From Sphingomonas phyllosphaerae FA2 (GTDB taxonomy: Bacteria > Pseudomonadota > Alphaproteobacteria > Sphingomonadales > Sphingomonadaceae): a stretch of 64,000 nucleotides of DNA. The first letter of the stretch is position 1. Every line of letters starts with the position of its first letter. Positions 16,652 through 26,231 of this stretch are shown piece after piece. A program made the position numbers and the translations under genes. Below the pieces are notes generated by a model. It had not been told where the DNA came from. It saw only the letters and a program-made list of their open reading frames with translations, and searched no databases. The DNA lies in assembly GCF_000427645.1 (NCBI RefSeq), contig NZ_KE386571.1:310001-374000 (forward strand), given 5' to 3'.

Positions 16652-18289
16652 ATGGCGCGGTACATTTTCATCACCGGCGGCGTGGTTTCCTCGCTCGGCA
16701 AGGGTCTCATGGCGGCGAGCCTCGCGGCTCTGTTGCAGGCACGCGGCTATCGCGTGCGCATCCGCAAGTTCGATCCGTATCTCAACGTCGATCCGGGCAC
16801 GATGAGCCCGTATCAGCACGGTGAGGTGTACGTGACCGACGACGGTGCGGAGACCGATCTCGATCTCGGCCATTACGAGCGCTTTACCGGCGTTTCGGCG
16901 CGCCAGTCGGACAACGTCACCAGTGGCCGCATCTACAAGACGATCATCGAACGCGAGCGGCGCGGCGACTATCTCGGCGCGACGGTGCAGGTGATCCCGC
17001 ACGTCACCGACGCGATCAAGGCGTTCGCACGCGCCGAAACCGACGATCTCGACTTCGTGCTGTGCGAGATCGGCGGCACCGTTGGCGACATCGAGTCGCT
17101 GCCGTTCATCGAGGCGATCCGTCAGCTTAAGAACGAGGTTGGGCGTGGCAATGCGATCAGCATCCACGTGACCCTGGTGCCGTATATCGCCGCGGCCGGC
17201 GAGCTGAAGACCAAGCCCACCCAGCATTCCGTTCGCGAGATCGCCGCGCTGGGCGTGCAGCCCGACGTGATCGTCTGCCGCTGCGAACAGCCGCTGCCCG
17301 AATCGGAGCGCGCCAAGATCGCGCTGTTCTGCAACGTCCCCGAAAGCGCGGTCATCCCCGCGCTCGACGCCAAGAGCATCTATGCGGTGCCGCTCCAGTA
17401 TCACGGCGAAGGGCTCGACTCGGAAGTGCTGCGCGCCTTCGGGATCACCCCGTCGTCCGCGCCCGATCTCAGCCGCTGGGAAGAGATCGTCGAGCGGCTG
17501 ATGCACCCCGAGGGCGAGGTGACGGTCGGCGTGGTCGGCAAGTACGTCGGCCTGCAGGACGCGTATAAGTCGCTTAACGAGGCGCTGGTCCACGGCGGGA
17601 TCGCCAACCGGGTCAAGGTCAACATTCGCTGGATCGACGCCGAATTGTTCGAGGGTGACGATGACGGCGAGATCGCCGCGCATCTCGAGCCGTGCCACGC
17701 GATCCTCGTCCCTGGCGCGTTCGGGTCGCGCGGGGCAGAGGGCAAGATCGCCTCGGTCCGCTTCGCGCGCGAGCACAACGTGCCCTATTTCGGGATCTGC
17801 TTCGGGATGCAGATGGCGTGCGTTGAGGGCGCGCGCGATCTCGCCGGGATCACCGCCGCATCCTCCACCGAATTCGGGCCTACCGAGGAGCCGGTCGTCG
17901 GGCTCATCACCGAATGGATGGGCGAGCGCGGGCTTGAGAAGCGGGCCGAGAACGGCGATCTGGGCGGCACGATGCGGCTCGGCGCCTATCCGGCGGCGCT
18001 GGCCGGCAACAGCGTGGTCGGCTCGATCTACGGCGGCGACTCGATCAGCGAGCGTCACCGTCACCGCTATGAGGTGAACACCGCCTATCGCGAAGCGCTG
18101 GAGAAGGGCGGACTGGTGTTTTCCGGCATGTCGCCCGACGGTACGCTGCCCGAAATCGTCGAGCGCCCCGACCACCCGTGGTTCGTCGGCGTGCAGTTCC
18201 ACCCGGAACTGAAGAGCCGGCCGTTCGAGCCGCACCCGCTGTTCGCCAGCTTCATCGCGGCGGCGGTGAAGCAGAGCCGGCTGGTTTAA
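16652..18289 (+). CDS. pyrG: CTP synthase
   Basis: The 545-residue product makes CTP from UTP with glutamine and ATP. The N-terminal synthetase domain opens with [18 protein letters not shown] and holds the [13 protein letters not shown] and GGTVGDIES signatures. The C-terminal class I glutamine amidotransferase domain has the nucleophile Cys in [11 protein letters not shown] and the FHPE motif close to the C-terminus. The length is typical and nothing is missing. It is followed by a large nested palindromic element. Confidence 0.97.
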   Translation: MARYIFITGGVVSSLGKGLMAASLAALLQARGYRVRIRKFDPYLNVDPGTMSPYQHGEVYVTDDGAETDLDLGHYERFTGVSARQSDNVTSGRIYKTIIERERRGDYLGATVQVIPHVTDAIKAFARAETDDLDFVLCEIGGTVGDIESLPFIEAIRQLKNEVGRGNAISIHVTLVPYIAAAGELKTKPTQHSVREIAALGVQPDVIVCRCEQPLPESERAKIALFCNVPESAVIPALDAKSIYAVPLQYHGEGLDSEVLRAFGITPSSAPDLSRWEEIVERLMHPEGEVTVGVVGKYVGLQDAYKSLNEALVHGGIANRVKVNIRWIDAELFEGDDDGEIAAHLEPCHAILVPGAFGSRGAEGKIASVRFAREHNVPYFGICFGMQMACVEGARDLAGITAASSTEFGPTEEPVVGLITEWMGERGLEKRAENGDLGGTMRLGAYPAALAGNSVVGSIYGGDSISERHRHRYEVNTAYREALEKGGLVFSGMSPDGTLPEIVERPDHPWFVGVQFHPELKSRPFEPHPLFASFIAAAVKQSRLV

Positions 18290-18297
18290 AGCTCTTC

Positions 18298-18563
18298 CGT
18301 CGTTGCAAGCGTAGCGAAGCAATCCAAGGCCGGATCAGGACGCCTTGAAGCCGATCGACGTTCAATGCTCGTATGCTTTCTTCGTCATCCCGGACTTGAT
18401 CCGGGATCCCGCTTCTCGCTTAGGCGGCCAAGAAGAAGCTGGGCCCCGGATCAAGTCCGGGGCGACGAACGAGGGGATGTCCTGATCGCAACCGACGACG
18501 GCCCGGCGCGAAGGGCATGAATGTCGATCGGCTCTGAGTTGCTTCGCTGCGCCCGCAATGACG
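18298..18563. repeat. Nested palindrome: family B repeat carrying a family A repeat
   Basis: The outer arms are the two ends of a family B repeat (18298-18325 and 18537-18563), normally 75 bases apart in total but here about 265. Inside is the B central hairpin (CCAAGGC/GCCTTG), then an inner inverted repeat with AGCCGATCGAC at 18349-18359 facing GTCGATCGGCT at 18523-18533. A complete family A repeat lies at 18384-18466. It fills nearly all the 346-bp gap between pyrG and the esterase gene. The remainder holds only a short AT-richer stretch before the esterase start. Confidence 0.8.
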
Positions 18564-18635
18564 AAGTGCCCACCCATTGCTTACCGCTTACGTCCACGTT
18601 AACCTTCCGTTTACAAAGATAAATGGGAGGATGGC

Positions 18636-19625
18636 ATGATCGGACGGGTGGCGACGCTGCTGTGCGCGGCGGCGATGACGGTAGCGCTTCCGGCAGCGGC
18701 GCAGACGAATGTGGCGCCGTTCTCTTCGCTGACGGTGTTCGGTGACAGCCTTGTCGACGCGGGCAATATCCGCAAGCTCGGCCTCGGCGCCGATCCGGCG
18801 CTGGGCTATGTCGACGGTCGGTTCACCAACGGGTACGATTATACCGACCTGCTGAGCCTGGCGATGTACGGCACGCCAACCGTGGCGTCGCTGAACGGCG
18901 GGACGAACTACGCCTATGGCGGCGCGCGCGCCACCGCCACCACCCCGGTGCCGGACGCGCTGGAACAGGTCGCGCTCTACAAGGCCGCGCTCGACAAGGG
19001 CGGGAAGGTCGATCCCAATGGCTTGTACGTTCTGAACTTCGGTGGGAACGACGTGTTCGCGGCGGTCAAGGGTGCGGACGCCGGCGTGTCCGATCCCGAC
19101 GCCTTCCTGCTCGCGGCGGCACAGAATTACGCGGCGGCGGTCGACGCGCTCAACAAGCTAGGCGCGCGCAACATCCTGCTGACCGGCTTCCCGGTCGCGA
19201 CGGAGGGCACGCCGCTCGCCTATTCGATCAAGGCCGAGATCGATCTGGCGCAGGAACTGGCCAAGCTCAATCTGGCGGCCGATACCCGTTTGATGCGCTA
19301 CAGCTATCTCGATTTCTTCCAGCGCGTGCAGGCCAACCCCAGCGCCTTCAACCTGCCGAACCCGCTGATTCTCCCGCAGGACAAGAAACCGCTGACCACC
19401 TGTCAGGGCGCGGCGGCCTTCCCGGCGTGCACCGGCTATTTCTCGTTCGACGGCATCCACCCGACCGCCGCGATCCATCAGGCGCTGTTCGCGGACATCA
19501 ACGGCAAGTTCGGTTTCGGGCTGACCGCCGTGCCGGAGCCGACGACCTGGGCCATGCTGGTGCTGGGCTTCGCCACCGTCGGCGCTGCGCTCCGCCGCGA
19601 TCGTCGGCGGCGCGTGGTCGCCTGA
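18636..19625 (+). CDS. Secreted GDSL (SGNH) esterase/lipase with PEPxxWAM sorting tail
   Basis: The 329-residue product has a signal peptide (about residues 1-23), the SGNH hydrolase block I FGDSLVDAGN with nucleophile Ser38, block III GGNDVF, and block V DGIHPTAAIH with Asp272 and His275. The C-terminus is PEPTTWAM at 300-307, then a hydrophobic helix and a basic RRDRRRR end. This is the PEP-CTERM variant common in sphingomonads and is recognised by an exosortase-type system. It should act at the cell surface on ester substrates, perhaps lipids or polysaccharide esters. An AGGAGG-like site precedes ATG 18636. Confidence 0.9.
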   Translation: MIGRVATLLCAAAMTVALPAAAQTNVAPFSSLTVFGDSLVDAGNIRKLGLGADPALGYVDGRFTNGYDYTDLLSLAMYGTPTVASLNGGTNYAYGGARATATTPVPDALEQVALYKAALDKGGKVDPNGLYVLNFGGNDVFAAVKGADAGVSDPDAFLLAAAQNYAAAVDALNKLGARNILLTGFPVATEGTPLAYSIKAEIDLAQELAKLNLAADTRLMRYSYLDFFQRVQANPSAFNLPNPLILPQDKKPLTTCQGAAAFPACTGYFSFDGIHPTAAIHQALFADINGKFGFGLTAVPEPTTWAMLVLGFATVGAALRRDRRRRVVA

Positions 19626-19657
19626 AAGTACGGCAGAACCGACCTCAAACACTGATC

Positions 19658-19732
19658 GTCATTGCGAGCGAAGCGAAGCAATCCAGGGTCGGACCAGGAC
19701 GCCCTGGATTGCTTCGCTTCGCTCGCAATGAC
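19658..19732. repeat. Family B palindromic intergenic repeat, copy 4
   Basis: A complete copy, with arms GTCATTGCGAGCGAAGCGAA and CGCTTCGCTCGCAATGAC. It lies between the convergent esterase and hsp20 genes. The outer arms are more nearly perfect than in the other copies. Confidence 0.9.
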
Positions 19733-19780
19733 GGATAGACCGGGCCAGCAGCCGCTCGATCCCGATGAAACGAGGCCGAC

Positions 19781-19824
19781 AAAGGAAAAAAGGAAAGGCG
19801 CCCGAGCCTTGCGGCCCGGACGCC
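19781..19824 (-). terminator. Rho-independent terminator of hsp20
   Basis: On the minus strand a 12-bp stem (GGCGTCCGGGCC pairing with GGCTCGGGCGCC, with two G-T pairs) has a GCAA tetraloop and is followed by TTTCCTTTTTTCC. A second hairpin GGCGTCTC/GAGACGCC at 19831-19859 lies between it and the hsp20 stop. Confidence 0.82.
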
Positions 19825-19867
19825 CCCACCGGCGTCTCGAAAGGGAGCAAAGAGACGCCGATCCCGA

Positions 19868-20335
19868 TCAGGCGGCCTGTGCTTCGTCGGTCGCCTTTTT
19901 CTCGACTGCGGTCAGCGGCGCACCGGTCTTGATCGCGATGCTCTTCGGCTTCATCGCCTCGGGCACCTCGCGGACCAGATCGACCACCAGCAGACCGTCG
20001 TTCAGTCGTGCGTCCTCCACGAACACGAAGTCGGCCAGTTCGAACCGCCGCTCGAAGCTGCGGTTGGCGATGCCGAGGTGGAGGAACTGGTTGTTGTCCG
20101 CCTTGTCGTCCTTCTTGCCGGTCACCAGCAACAGGTTCTGCTGCGCGACGATCTCGATCTCGTCACGGCTGAACCCGGCGACGGCCAGCGTGATGCGGTA
20201 GCGGTCGTCCGCCACGCGCTCCAGGTTGAACGGCGGGTAATTTTCCGCAGCACTCCGGGCGTTGGCCTCGATGAGGTCGAACAGCCGATCGAAACCGATC
20301 GTGGAGCGGCGATAAGGGGTCAAATCGAAACGCAT
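19868..20335 (-). CDS. Small heat-shock protein, Hsp20 family
   Basis: The 155-residue product is an alpha-crystallin-type holdase chaperone. The N-terminus MRFDLTPYRRSTIGFDRLF is typical of IbpA-like proteins. The alpha-crystallin domain spans about residues 35-125 (PPFNLERVADDRYRITLAVAGF, FERRFELADFV, LNDGLLVVDLVRE), followed by a short tail with PKSIAIK as the IxI motif. The start ATG 20335 follows a GGAGGA site. A sigma-32-like promoter lies about 95 bp upstream, and a strong terminator follows the gene, so it appears to be a single heat-shock gene. Confidence 0.93.
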   Translation of the reverse strand: MRFDLTPYRRSTIGFDRLFDLIEANARSAAENYPPFNLERVADDRYRITLAVAGFSRDEIEIVAQQNLLLVTGKKDDKADNNQFLHLGIANRSFERRFELADFVFVEDARLNDGLLVVDLVREVPEAMKPKSIAIKTGAPLTAVEKKATDEAQAA

Positions 20336-20428
20336 CGTCAAATCCTCCAATGAGCTATTTGAAAGCGGCGTCCGCTGTTGCGCGACGCCTGTTTCGTGCA
20401 GCCCGGTGACCGGCACCGCACGAGCCTG

Positions 20429-20460
20429 AATTTGGGGCCGATGCGAAGCGTTTCAAGGGG
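20429..20460 (-). promoter_or_regulatory. Sigma-32 (RpoH)-like promoter of hsp20
   Basis: On the minus strand CCCCTTGAAA at 20451-20460 and CCCCAAATT at 20429-20437 are separated by 13 bases. This matches the heat-shock promoter pattern of a CTTGAA-type -35 and a CCCCAT-type -10. It points toward hsp20. Confidence 0.8.
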
Positions 20461-20538
20461 TCGACAAACCCCTACTTTGTTGATGGAGTATTGGAGGTGC
20501 CGCAAAGAGCCGGTTCGAGAATCAAAAGGGGTATCTGC

Positions 20539-22989
20539 ATGTCCGTTACGCTCGCTCTGCTTCTGGCCGCCCAGGCGACGGCGCAGCAGCAACCGCCCGC
20601 ACCGGTGGTCATCGGAGAGCGGGAAGCGGTGCCGAGCACGCCGGGCGACCCTGACCGGACCGAGGAGCAGGTGCAGCGCAGCTCCGCCGCCTCCGACGTC
20701 GTCGTCACCGCGCGGCGGCGTGCCGAATCGGCGCAGAACGTGCCGATCCCGATCTCAGTCGTCGGGGTGAAGGAGCTGGACGCCACCGGCAGCTTCAACG
20801 TGCAGCGGCTCCAGCAACTCCAGCCGACGCTGCAATTCTATTCGACCAATCCACGCAATTCCTCGGTCAACATCCGCGGGCTCGGCGCGCCGCTCGGGCT
20901 CACCAACGACGGGATCGAGCAGGGCGTCGGCATCTATATCGATCAGGTCTATCTAAGCCGCGTCGCGGCGGCGACGCTCGACTTCCTCGACGTCCAACAG
21001 ATCGAAACGCTGCGCGGGCCGCAGGGGACGCTTTACGGCAAGAACACCGTCGCCGGCGCGATCAACATCACCAGCAAGGCACCGAGCTTCACGTTGCAGG
21101 GCCGCGCCGAGGTGTCGGTCGGCAATCTGGAGTTCAAACAGGCCAAAGCGTCGATCTCGGGCCCGCTGACCGACAATGTCGCGATCCGGCTCGGCGTGTC
21201 GACCACCAGCCGCCGCGGCACGATCTACAACGTCGCGAGCAACCAATACGTCAATGCGCAGGACAATCTCGGTATCCGCACCGCGATCCTGTGGAAGGCG
21301 ACCGACGATCTCGATCTGACGCTGTCGGGTGATTACTCGCGCCAGAACCCGAATTGCTGCGCGCAGATCTTCGTGCGCGTCGGCCAAACGCAGCGTCCGC
21401 TCAACCGCCAGTTCGACCTGCTCGCCGCCGCGCAGGGCTATGAACCGCCCAGCCGCAATCCGTTCGACCGGCTGACCGATCTCGACGCGAAGCTCAGCGC
21501 GCGCAACCAGCTCGGCGGGCTGTCGCTGCGCGGCGAGCAGCGGCTGGGCGAGGGGACGCTGACCTCGATCACGGCCTATCGTTTCTGGGACTGGCTGCCC
21601 GCCAACGACCGCGACTTTACCGGGCTGCCGATCACGACGCTGTCGCAGAACCCGACGCGGCAGGACCAATATACGCAGGAATTCCGCTACGCCGGCAAGG
21701 CCGAGCATTTCGATTACGTGCTGGGGCTGTTCGGTTTCTACCAGACGATCCACACCACCGGCACGCAGCGGCAGGGCCCGGCGGCGAGTCGCTGGCTCAT
21801 CAATCCGTCGAACGCGCTGTCGCGCGACCCGTCGGTGCTCAACGGCCTGACCGCCGCCAACGACATCCGGCTGAAGAACTTCTCGGGCGCGATCTTCGGC
21901 AAGCTCAACTGGAACCTGACCGATGCCTTCACGCTGTCGCCGGGCGTGCGCCTGAATTACGACGACAAGACCGGCAGCTATGTCAGCGTCGTGCGCGACG
22001 GGCAGGGCAATCTCGTCCCCGCGACCGGCGGCAATGCGCGACAGGCGGCGCAGCGCGACGCGATCCAGCCGCAGGAATTCCGCGATCAGAAGTTCCGCGA
22101 ATGGAACGTCTCCTATGATCTGACCGCGTCGTACAAGCCGTCGCGCGACGTGCTGCTCTACGGCACCTATGCGCACAGCTTTAAATCGGGCGGGCTCAAC
22201 CTCAACGGCGTGCCGGTGGTGAACGGCGTGGTGCAGACGCAGCTGGCGCAGGTCGCGCCGGAAAAGGTCGACCATTTCGAGCTGGGCGCGAAGTCGCAAT
22301 TCTGGGATCGCAAGGTCACGTTCAACGTCACCGGCTTCTGGACCGAGATCAGCGACTATCAGGCGGTGGTCAACAACAGCTCGACCTCGACGCTCCGCGG
22401 GTATCTCGCCAATGCCGGCAAGGTGCGGGTGCGGGGTGTCGAAGCCGACTTTTCGGTACGGCCGAGCGACCGCTTCAATCTCTACACGAACGGCGCGTTC
22501 ACCGATCACAAATACGTCGACTTCAAGAATGCCCCGTGCCCGCCGGAATTGTCGGGCGGCGGGAGCGGCGCGACGATCGGTGCGCCGGGGCAGGCGGGCA
22601 CCAACAGCCCGGTCGTGTGCGACATCTCGGGCCAGTGGCTGCCGGGTATCTCGAAGTTCGCCTTCTCCTATGGCGGCGAATATAATTTGCCGGGCGAGGT
22701 GTTCGGCAAGTCGGGAGAGGCATATCTCGGCGTCGATGCCAATTCGCGGACCAAGTTCTCGTCCAATGCCTCGCGGTCGATCTATACCGACGTGAACGGC
22801 TATACGCTGGTGAACGCCCGGCTAGGGTTCCGCACCGACAGCGGGGTCAACGTGTTCGGCTGGGTGCGCAACCTGTTTGACGCCGAATATTACGAGGTGC
22901 TGGCAACGACGCCGGGCAATACCGGGCTGATCGCGGGCAATGTCGGCGATCCGCGGACCTATGGTGTGACGGTCGGGTTCGGGTTCTGA
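20539..22989 (+). CDS. TonB-dependent outer-membrane receptor
   Basis: The 816-residue product has a signal peptide ending near TAQQQ, a plug domain starting VVVTARRRAESAQNVPIPIS (about residues 54-73) with LRGPQGTLYGKNTVAGAINI, and a barrel that ends in the aromatic strand TYGVTVGFGF. Such receptors import siderophores, oligosaccharides or other large ligands with energy from TonB-ExbBD. The plug wording fits the large sphingomonad class annotated generically, so the ligand cannot be given. The start ATG 20539 follows an AAAAGGGG site; an upstream TTG extension is less likely. It is divergent from hsp20. Confidence 0.93.
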   Translation: MSVTLALLLAAQATAQQQPPAPVVIGEREAVPSTPGDPDRTEEQVQRSSAASDVVVTARRRAESAQNVPIPISVVGVKELDATGSFNVQRLQQLQPTLQFYSTNPRNSSVNIRGLGAPLGLTNDGIEQGVGIYIDQVYLSRVAAATLDFLDVQQIETLRGPQGTLYGKNTVAGAINITSKAPSFTLQGRAEVSVGNLEFKQAKASISGPLTDNVAIRLGVSTTSRRGTIYNVASNQYVNAQDNLGIRTAILWKATDDLDLTLSGDYSRQNPNCCAQIFVRVGQTQRPLNRQFDLLAAAQGYEPPSRNPFDRLTDLDAKLSARNQLGGLSLRGEQRLGEGTLTSITAYRFWDWLPANDRDFTGLPITTLSQNPTRQDQYTQEFRYAGKAEHFDYVLGLFGFYQTIHTTGTQRQGPAASRWLINPSNALSRDPSVLNGLTAANDIRLKNFSGAIFGKLNWNLTDAFTLSPGVRLNYDDKTGSYVSVVRDGQGNLVPATGGNARQAAQRDAIQPQEFRDQKFREWNVSYDLTASYKPSRDVLLYGTYAHSFKSGGLNLNGVPVVNGVVQTQLAQVAPEKVDHFELGAKSQFWDRKVTFNVTGFWTEISDYQAVVNNSSTSTLRGYLANAGKVRVRGVEADFSVRPSDRFNLYTNGAFTDHKYVDFKNAPCPPELSGGGSGATIGAPGQAGTNSPVVCDISGQWLPGISKFAFSYGGEYNLPGEVFGKSGEAYLGVDANSRTKFSSNASRSIYTDVNGYTLVNARLGFRTDSGVNVFGWVRNLFDAEYYEVLATTPGNTGLIAGNVGDPRTYGVTVGFGF

Positions 22990-23000
22990 CGCTTCACACC

Positions 23001-23080
23001 GTCGCCCCAGACTTGATTCTGGGCCCCGCTTCTTCTCGACAGAAGTAAGAAGCGGGATCCCGGGTTAAGCCCGGGATGAC
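23001..23080. repeat. Family A palindromic intergenic repeat, copy 4 (variant with altered stems)
   Basis: The arms differ from the usual sequence (CCCAGACTTGATTCTGGG on the left, CCCGGGTTAAGCCCGGG on the right), yet each still forms a hairpin. It directly follows the receptor gene. Confidence 0.88.
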
Positions 23081-23573
23081 GGAGGTTGTTATTTGAATAT
23101 ACCCCGGCGGAGGCCGGGGCCCAGTTGGAAAGGCTCTGCCGGATAACGCGCCGCGCCATCCCAGCGCCGACGGCAAAGCCGCCGGCGTGACGTCGGACGG
23201 GATCGGCTACGCCGACCCGCCGGCCGTTTGGCGCGCTGCTCGCTTCGCTTTGCACCGGCGGCGGGCGCCGCCGCCTTCGCCCTAAAAGCAAACGCCCGGG
23301 CCGTTATCCACGACCCGGGCGCCTGCGTGACGATCGCTCGTCAGCCCCCTATCCAGCCTTAAGCCCGCACGCTTTTCCCGAGGGATCAGCGGGGCTTGAT
23401 GGCGTTCCCCGAACCACGGCCTTTTGCCTGTGTGCCAGTGCCCGCAGGTATGCGGTGCGGCTTGTTCGCTGTCGATACAAATGAACCGCGGCAAAACCGA
23501 TTGCGGCGACTATGTGACGATTCCGCAACAGCCCCCATTGCGCATCAGCGGGTGGCTCCCTATCGCGGCCGGC
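23081..23573. other. Long non-coding gap before lolC with partial repeats
   Basis: No convincing gene is present. A partial family C module (CCCCGGCGGAGGCCGGGGCCCA) lies near 23101-23125, followed by a GC-rich segment with short inverted repeats. A hairpin CGCCCGGG/CCCGGGCG lies at 23293-23321 and is followed on the minus strand by TTTGCTTTT, so it looks like a terminator without an upstream gene. The promoter of lolC-lolD-gpx is probably in the last 150 bases, but I could not identify it. Confidence 0.5.
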
Positions 23574-24816
23574 ATGTTGCTGTCCCGCTATGAGAGCATG
23601 ATCGCGCGGCGGTATCTGCTGCCGGGCAAGGGTGAACGCTTCATCGTGCTGGTGGCGGGCTTCTCGCTTGGCGCAGTGATGCTTGGGGTCGCCGCGCTGG
23701 TGATCGTCATGAGCGTCATGAACGGCTTCCGCGCGGAGCTGTTCGACAAGATCGTCGGGCTGAACGGCCATGCCGTGGTGCAGGGCTATAACAACCGCCT
23801 CGACAATTGGCAGCGCGTCGTCGAGCTGGCCAGGACGACGCCGGGCGTGACCAGCGCCGTGCCGATGATCGAGCAGCCGCTGTTCGCGACCTTCAACGGC
23901 CGCGCCGAGGCGATCCTGCTGCGCGGGATGCGCCCGGAGGACATCCGCACCAACGCCACGATCCGCACCAAGATCGTCGCCGGCAGCCTCGCGACGCTGA
24001 CCCCGAACAGCGGCAATGTCGCGATCGGCGCGCGGCTGGCGGAACAGCTCGGTGCGACAATCGGCTCCGACATCACCGTCATCAGCCCACTTGGCCGCTC
24101 GACGCCGTTCGGCACGATGCCGCGCAGCGTCAGCTACCGGGTCGGGGCGATCTTCGAGGTCGGCGTCTACGATTACGACAAGGCCTATGTCGTCATGCCG
24201 TTGCAGGACGCGCAGACCCTGCTGCTGACCGGCGACACCGTTGGCATGATCGAGTTGCAGACCACCAATGCCGACAAGGTCGGCGAGATCCTCGCCCCGC
24301 TCGCCAAACAGGTGCAGCCGTACGGCATCATCAGCGACTGGCGACGCCTCAATTCGGAACTGTTCGACGCGCTGGCGGTCGAGCGCGTGGCGATGTTCGT
24401 CGTGCTGTGCATCATCATTCTCGTCGCCGCGTTCAACATCGCCAGCTCGCTGATCATGCTGGTGCGCGCCAAGACGCGCGACATCGCGATCCTGCGCACG
24501 ATGGGCGCGAGCCGCGGCGCGATGCTGCGGATCTTCATGACGGTCGGCACGACGATTGGCGTGCTGGGCACCTTCGCGGGGCTGGCGCTCGGCGCGATCT
24601 TCCTGTTCTTTCGCCAGTCGGTGGTCAATTTCGTCCAGCTGGTCACGGGGCAGAACCTGTGGGATCCGTCGATCCGCTACCTCACCGAATTGCCGTCGAA
24701 GGTCGATCCGGTCGAGGTGACCGCGATCGTCATCATCACGCTGCTGATGACCTTCCTCGCCACTGTCTATCCGGCGCTCAAGGCCGCCAATACCGATCCG
24801 GTCGAGGTGCTGCGGT

Positions 24817-24824
<8 letters not shown>
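23574..24824 (+). CDS. lolC: Lipoprotein-releasing ABC transporter permease, LolC/LolE family
   Basis: The 416-residue product is the membrane subunit of the LolCDE machine that extracts outer-membrane lipoproteins from the inner membrane. It begins with the family pattern [21 protein letters not shown] and has one membrane helix near residues 22-47 followed by the [11 protein letters not shown] segment. A large periplasmic domain follows, then three helices (about 280-300, 320-345, 380-400). The end [14 protein letters not shown] is diagnostic. The start ATG 23574 is chosen by homology; longer forms are spurious. Its last eight bases overlap lolD. Like many alphaproteobacteria it probably has one LolC/E-type permease acting as homodimer, an inference from this locus only. 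Confidence 0.93.
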
Positions 24825-25520
<696 letters not shown>

Positions 25521-25524
<4 letters not shown>

Positions 25525-26000
25525 ACGCGATCACCGACCTGACCGTCACCGGGGCGGATGGCGCGCCGGTTTCGCTCGAACAATGGCATGGGCAAGTGCT
25601 GCTGATCGTCAACACTGCCTCGAAATGCGGGTTCACGCCGCAGTACGAGGGTCTTGAGGCGCTGCAGCGCCGCTTCGCCGATCGCGGCTTTGCGGTGCTC
25701 GGCTTTCCCTGCAACCAGTTCGGCGCGCAGGAGCCCGGCGATGCCGCGGAGATCGCGAGCTTCTGCTCGCTGACCTATGACGTGACCTTCCCGATGTTCG
25801 CGAAGATCGACGTCAACGGTGCGCAGGCCGCCCCGCTGTTCGAGCGGCTGAAGGCAGACGCGCCGGGCGTGCTGGGGACGAAGGCGATCAAGTGGAACTT
25901 CACCAAGTTCCTCGTCGACCGGGAAGGTCGGGTGGTGCGCCGCTACGCGCCCACCACCAAGCCCGAGGACATCACCGCCGATATCGAGGCGCTGCTGTAG
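25521..26000 (+). CDS. Glutathione peroxidase family protein (Cys type)
   Basis: The 159-residue product is a thiol peroxidase of the GPx family. The catalytic residues are Cys36 in NTASKCGFT, Gln66 in GFPCNQFG, and Trp125 with Asn126 in KWNFTKF. A second cysteine, Cys82 in [11 protein letters not shown], could be the resolving residue of thioredoxin-dependent members, so the in vivo reductant may be thioredoxin rather than glutathione. It begins at a GTG that overlaps the lolD stop in GTGA. It is cytoplasmic, with no signal peptide. Confidence 0.92.
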
Positions 26001-26003
26001 CCG

Positions 26004-26108
26004 ATGTTCGGCGATCGCGTGATGCTCGGCTGTATGTTCGGGCTGATCCTCGCGATCCTCGCGCTGCTGCTGGTCGCGATGGCGCTGGTGCACGTAGCGG
26101 CAAGATAG
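26004..26108 (+). CDS. Possible 34-residue single-span membrane peptide
   Basis: Three bases after the gpx stop, ATG 26004 opens a 34-codon frame. It consists of a short polar start and one strongly hydrophobic stretch of about 20 residues (MFGLILAILALLLVAMALV). The position at the end of the operon and the membrane-like composition support a real small protein. No clear ribosome-binding site other than gpx 3' sequence is seen, and there is no family recognition. Confidence 0.45.
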   Translation: MFGDRVMLGCMFGLILAILALLLVAMALVHVAAR

Positions 26109-26113
26109 CCCAC

Positions 26114-26202
26114 GTCATTCCGGACTTGATCCGGGATCCCGCTTCTTCTTACATCGGTCGGCAGGAAGAAGAAGCGGGGCCCCGGATCAAGTCCGGGGCG
26201 AC
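26114..26202. repeat. Family A palindromic intergenic repeat, copy 5
   Basis: A complete two-arm copy between the small membrane peptide gene and the convergent DUF308 gene. Confidence 0.9.
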
Positions 26203-26231
26203 GAACAGAAAGTCTTTTAAGCGAAGACCCC

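Noticed and set aside
16016..18322. A 768-codon open frame on the minus strand opposite pyrG and secG
   Set aside because: Shadow of two well-identified genes with a composition typical of antisense frames.
20953..22509. A 518-codon open frame opposite the TonB-dependent receptor
   Set aside because: Shadow frame; the receptor has all its domains on the plus strand.
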